Positions 50,936-53,335 of a stretch of 53,335 bases of DNA are shown here, in pieces. The stretch comes from Lawsonibacter sp. GTDB lineage: Bacteria; Bacillota; Clostridia; Oscillospirales; Oscillospiraceae. The stretch is taken from contig JAAWHL010000007.1 of assembly GCA_022795855.1 (NCBI GenBank), forward strand, positions 1 through 53,335, read 5' to 3'. Positions within the stretch are counted from its first letter, which is position 1, and each line of letters starts with the position of its first letter. Under the pieces are notes generated by a model. That model was given only the letters and a program-made list of their open reading frames with translations. It was not told the origin of the DNA and ran no database searches. Both the position numbers and the translations under genes were made by a program.

Positions 50936-50964
50936 GGCGCTTAGTGAAAAGCAGGCGCTATAAT
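50936..50964 (+). promoter_or_regulatory. candidate promoter of the protease-effector pair
   Basis: A perfect TATAAT lies at 50959-50964, without a good -35. GGCGCT occurs at 50936-50941 and 50954-50959, 18 bp apart, the second overlapping the -10, so a repressor or activator site is possible. Confidence 0.45.
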
Positions 50965-51009
50965 GAGCTTGTAATGTACAAAACACATTTTCAGGAGGGA
51001 TCGACTGGA

Positions 51010-52245
51010 ATGGCAAAGATTTCTGTGGAGCTGGCGGCGATAAAGCCCGCGCTTCAAAAGGAAGAGGAGTTGGCGGCGCAGCTGATGGAGCTGTACCGGG
51101 ATGTGAACGGTATCCGGAGCGGACTGCGGTTTAAAATCGCCGGGCAGGAGCAGATATCAGCCCGTCTGCTGGAGAGCGCGGAACAGATCACCAAGGAGCA
51201 AAATTCGGTGCGGGTGATGCGCGAAGCCTTGGAGCAGATTTTGGCGCAGTATAAAAGTGTGGAGACGCGTGTCACTGAGCTGGTAACAGATCAGGCTGAG
51301 GCACTTGACGTCCAGGAATTGGCGGGTGGCGCCTACGACCAGAATACGACCACGTTTGATAACGATAAAAGCAATGGCACCTATGGAGCAGATCAGGGAG
51401 ATATGGCCAACAATAAAAAGGGAATGTGGTTTTTTGGATTCCGCTGGTTTGAGGACGAGGACCTCTATGCCTACATTAGGCAGCATAGCCGCTACCAGAA
51501 TTATTCTCAATCAGAAATTGCAAAACTGATGGAGCAGATCAATTATGAGGGCTGTGGCTTTGTGGCCATTGTCAACAACATTTTTGTGGAGTATGAAGGA
51601 CGGGAGGAGGAATTTGAACGGGTGTTTGGATTCCCGATGTATGATAAAAATGGTAAAGCAAATTACAATTATCTTTTGGTAGATTTCTATGCCAACACGA
51701 ATGACCGTTTCTATATTGACGAACCCGGAGGAGCTACGGCAATGGTCAACGAAGTGTTGCGGAAATATGCCGACTCTGAAGATGAATTTAAGAAAACGTT
51801 TGGCTGTCCGTTGTATGACAGCAGTGGGTCCTATCATCCGCAGGCCCGTCAAAAGATTTTGGATGCCTATCAGAATACCTCTGTTGTAACCATAGAAAGT
51901 CAGGGCACTACAGTAGGCGCTTTAGACCACCATATCCAGCACTATTTGAATGAAAAAGGTGTTAGCTGTACCAGCGATACTTTTATTGGAGTAACGCCGC
52001 TCAGCAGTGACGAAATGAACCAATATATGGACGAAGGTAAAAATGTCAATATTCTGATTACCGATTTCAACCTTTACCAAGAAAATGGCAAATTGGCACA
52101 GGGCGATGTGGGCGGTCACTGGATGACGGTTACAGGTGTAGCAGACGATGGGCGGTATATTGTGTCCAGCTGGGGGAAGAAGTATTATGTTGACCCCTCG
52201 GAGCTGAAATGGATGAACCTTTTGATTACAGACATAACCCCATAG
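51010..52245 (+). CDS. WXG/LXG-like N-domain with papain-like protease C-domain (candidate type VII effector)
   Basis: 411 residues, AT-richer than its neighbours. Residues 1-95 are helical and lack a signal peptide; the turn GIRSGLRFKIAGQEQIS sits where WXG100/LXG proteins have their helix-turn-helix. A polar linker (about 100-140) follows. From 160 on there is a papain-like domain: putative nucleophile Cys182 in YEGCGFVAIVN, His370 in GGHWMTVTGV, and SSWGKKYYVD (386-395), like the NSWG of papain with Asn changed to Ser. An internal duplication is visible: EEFERVFGFPMYDKNG (200-215) and DEFKKTFGCPLYDSSG (258-273). The start is ATG 51010 after AGGAGGG. A lipoprotein gene follows after 17 nt. 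Toxin or effector function is inferred from architecture; no secretion genes are in the window. Confidence 0.65.
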   Translation: MAKISVELAAIKPALQKEEELAAQLMELYRDVNGIRSGLRFKIAGQEQISARLLESAEQITKEQNSVRVMREALEQILAQYKSVETRVTELVTDQAEALDVQELAGGAYDQNTTTFDNDKSNGTYGADQGDMANNKKGMWFFGFRWFEDEDLYAYIRQHSRYQNYSQSEIAKLMEQINYEGCGFVAIVNNIFVEYEGREEEFERVFGFPMYDKNGKANYNYLLVDFYANTNDRFYIDEPGGATAMVNEVLRKYADSEDEFKKTFGCPLYDSSGSYHPQARQKILDAYQNTSVVTIESQGTTVGALDHHIQHYLNEKGVSCTSDTFIGVTPLSSDEMNQYMDEGKNVNILITDFNLYQENGKLAQGDVGGHWMTVTGVADDGRYIVSSWGKKYYVDPSELKWMNLLITDITP

Positions 52246-52262
52246 ATGACGGGAGATGAATC

Positions 52263-52631
52263 ATGAAGTATGTGGGTATTTTATTAGGCGCAATACTCTG
52301 CCTGGCCGCCTGTGCGCCTCAGGGAGCAGAGGCACAATGGGACATTTCTCACTCTGCTTCAGCGGAGGAGCAAAATAGTGGAGATTTGGAGGGAACCGAT
52401 ATGAGAAGAGAGTTTTGTACGATTCAGGCTGTGCAAGAGGACTGCTTTATTTTGAAAAATGCAATGGAGGAGCTTTACCAGATTGACCTTGCCTACCTGA
52501 ACAATTTTAAAGAAGGGGATGAGGTGCTGCTGATTTACACGGCGCGCAGTCCCATTGAGGAGGGTCTTTTTAGGGCTGAGGTACGGTCCATTTTCCCGGA
52601 TTCCTCTAAACCGGACCTGGTGGTCGGGTAA
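52263..52631 (+). CDS. small lipoprotein, possible partner of the protease-effector
   Basis: 122 residues. It has a lipoprotein signal peptide (MKYVGILLGAILCLAAC, lipobox LAAC with Cys near 17). A disordered polar stretch and a compact domain of about 70 residues follow (FCTIQAVQEDCFILKN...GDEVLLIYT), which reads like a small beta-barrel. Two further cysteines (in FCTI and EDCF) could form a disulfide. No family was recognised with confidence. It lies 17 nt after the protease-domain gene and has the same lower GC content, so it is probably co-expressed. An immunity or inhibitor role is a guess from the gene order. The start ATG 52263 follows GGGAGATG. Confidence 0.7.
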   Translation: MKYVGILLGAILCLAACAPQGAEAQWDISHSASAEEQNSGDLEGTDMRREFCTIQAVQEDCFILKNAMEELYQIDLAYLNNFKEGDEVLLIYTARSPIEEGLFRAEVRSIFPDSSKPDLVVG

Positions 52632-52650
52632 GAATCCAATCGCAGAAAGA

Positions 52651-52676
52651 AGCGCCCTGGCGTATGCCGGGGCGCT
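52651..52676 (+). terminator. hairpin after the lipoprotein gene, with GGCGTATGCC core
   Basis: AGCGCCC (52651-52657) pairs with GGGCGCT (52670-52676), with the tip GGC-GTAT-GCC and a short GTTTG tail. It can serve genes on both strands, because the BTAD/GGDEF gene ends 14 nt away on the opposite strand. Confidence 0.75.
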
Positions 52677-52689
52677 GTTTGCTGTCTGC

Positions 52690-53334
52690 TCAGTCGTGGG
52701 ACGGCAGCAGCGGCTGGACAGAGACCTGGAGGGAGGCGGGAGAATGAGGATACTGCCGTGCAAAGGCCCGGGTGATGCGGCTGGACACCATGCGGCTGTC
52801 CTCGTAGTTGGCCTGGGGCAGGAGGAGGACGAACTGGGAGGCGCTGCACCGGGTAAAGGCGTCCCCCCGGCGCAGGCGGGCCCCGATAATAGCCTCCAGA
52901 TTGTCCATAGCCCGGTCCAGACTGTAGCGGGCCAGGGTGGAATTCTCCCCGCCGGACAGGGAGATGAGGACCACATGGGGAGGGGTTCCGGTGCGCTCCG
53001 CCATGCGTGAGACGGTGAGGCAGATGGCCCGGAAGAAGTCGTACTCACAGCGGAAGGCGCCTGCACCCGGGGCCTCGCTGAGCTGCTCCTGAAGGGTCAC
53101 CGGGGAGACGGCCCGGGGGTCCCAGTCCCTCCGCGCCTGCTGATACAGCCTGCGCAGATCAGCGGAGGGCAGTACCCCCCGCTGGGACAGCAGCCGCTGA
53201 TGGAAGTCCTCGTAAAACTGGGCAGCCTCCTCCCTGCGGTCCAGTCGGAGCAGGGCCTCCAGCCGGCGGCGGCACAGCTCCTCCCGGCAGGGGTCCAGGG
53301 CCAGGGCGGTTTCGGTCAGCCGGGCCATATCCTC
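52690..53334 (-). CDS. BTAD plus degenerate GGDEF-like protein, C-terminal part (truncated by window edge)
   Basis: The last 215 or so codons of a protein on the - strand. The frame is open to the window end, so the methionine at 53328 is probably internal. Residues from there to about 70 read as the bacterial transcriptional activator (BTAD) helical repeat domain (LDRREEAAQFYEDFHQRL, LPSADLRRLYQQ). The last 120 resemble a GGDEF-like fold without the catalytic GGDEF motif (RLRRGDAFTRCSASQFVLLLP). SARP/AfsR-like regulators carry BTAD after an OmpR-type DNA-binding domain, which would lie outside the window. Probably a regulator; a cyclase role is unlikely from the visible part. Confidence 0.7.
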   Translation of the reverse strand, partial: EDMARLTETALALDPCREELCRRRLEALLRLDRREEAAQFYEDFHQRLLSQRGVLPSADLRRLYQQARRDWDPRAVSPVTLQEQLSEAPGAGAFRCEYDFFRAICLTVSRMAERTGTPPHVVLISLSGGENSTLARYSLDRAMDNLEAIIGARLRRGDAFTRCSASQFVLLLPQANYEDSRMVSSRITRAFARQYPHSPASLQVSVQPLLPSHD

Positions 53335-53335
53335 C

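Overview
The window is GC-rich DNA from an anaerobic, Gram-positive-type gut bacterium, most likely in the Oscillospiraceae (Flavonifractor / Lawsonibacter / Intestinimonas-like). This is inferred from dense GC-rich codon use with strong AGGAGG ribosome sites, sigma-A promoters, SLH-domain and lipoprotein export signals, a tandem glycine riboswitch, and amino-acid and organic-acid uptake systems. No rRNA, tRNA, CRISPR array or phage structural gene was seen.

Layout. (1) 1-8.4 kb: an arginine biosynthesis operon, argG(partial)-argH-argC-argJ-argB-argD-argF, all on the + strand. It carries two small membrane-protein genes, one coupled to argB, and ends in a strong terminator. (2) 8.5-17.8 kb: a lone tyrosine recombinase, a PiT phosphate permease overlapping tail-to-tail with a Y-family polymerase, a divergently transcribed radical SAM protein, purA, an exported S41 protease with SLH repeats, and a COG0523/CobW GTPase with a long His-rich segment. 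(3) 17.9-28.3 kb, - strand: a two-component system with an unusually large sensor kinase, then an N-acyl-D-amino-acid locus of D-aminoacylase, IT-type permease, a membrane-anchored paralogue of the deacylase that has lost almost all metal ligands, and an M20 amidohydrolase. (4) 28.4-33.6 kb, - strand: a complete livKHMGF branched-chain amino acid ABC importer. (5) 33.8-36.3 kb, + strand: a DUF308 membrane protein and a Na+/alanine-glycine symporter behind a tandem glycine riboswitch. (6) 36.6-46 kb, - strand: a catabolic cluster of AP-endonuclease-2-type TIM barrel, shikimate-dehydrogenase-family enzyme, TRAP transporter (Q, M, P), DMT exporter, LysR regulator and a ThDP-dependent enzyme. (7) 46.4-50.8 kb, + strand: a MoxR ATPase/CoxE-like VWA pair, an Rrf2 regulator with three cysteines, and a chemoreceptor whose sensing domain is an extracytoplasmic CZB zinc-binding domain. 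(8) 50.9-52.6 kb: an AT-richer island with a WXG/LXG-like protein carrying a papain-like protease domain, followed by a small lipoprotein; similar hairpins bracket the pair. (9) The right edge cuts a BTAD plus degenerate GGDEF protein on the - strand.

Between genes there are two families of dispersed repeats. One is MITE-like, with terminal inverted repeats resembling AGAACCTGTATTC (17860-18185, 24598-24790, 32212-32272, 36327-36487, and a lone end at 40903). The other is a paired palindrome family (3554-3622, 6125-6190, 13103-13135, 16565-16583, 36524-36553, 40812-40875). A 31-bp higher-order tandem array lies between argC and argJ.

The observations most worth following are the pseudo-deacylase, the protease-effector/lipoprotein pair, and the shikimate-type cluster whose enzyme classes parallel the inositol pathway (dehydrogenase, TIM-barrel dehydratase, ThDP ring hydrolase). 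All functional statements come from reading motifs by eye; no database search was possible.
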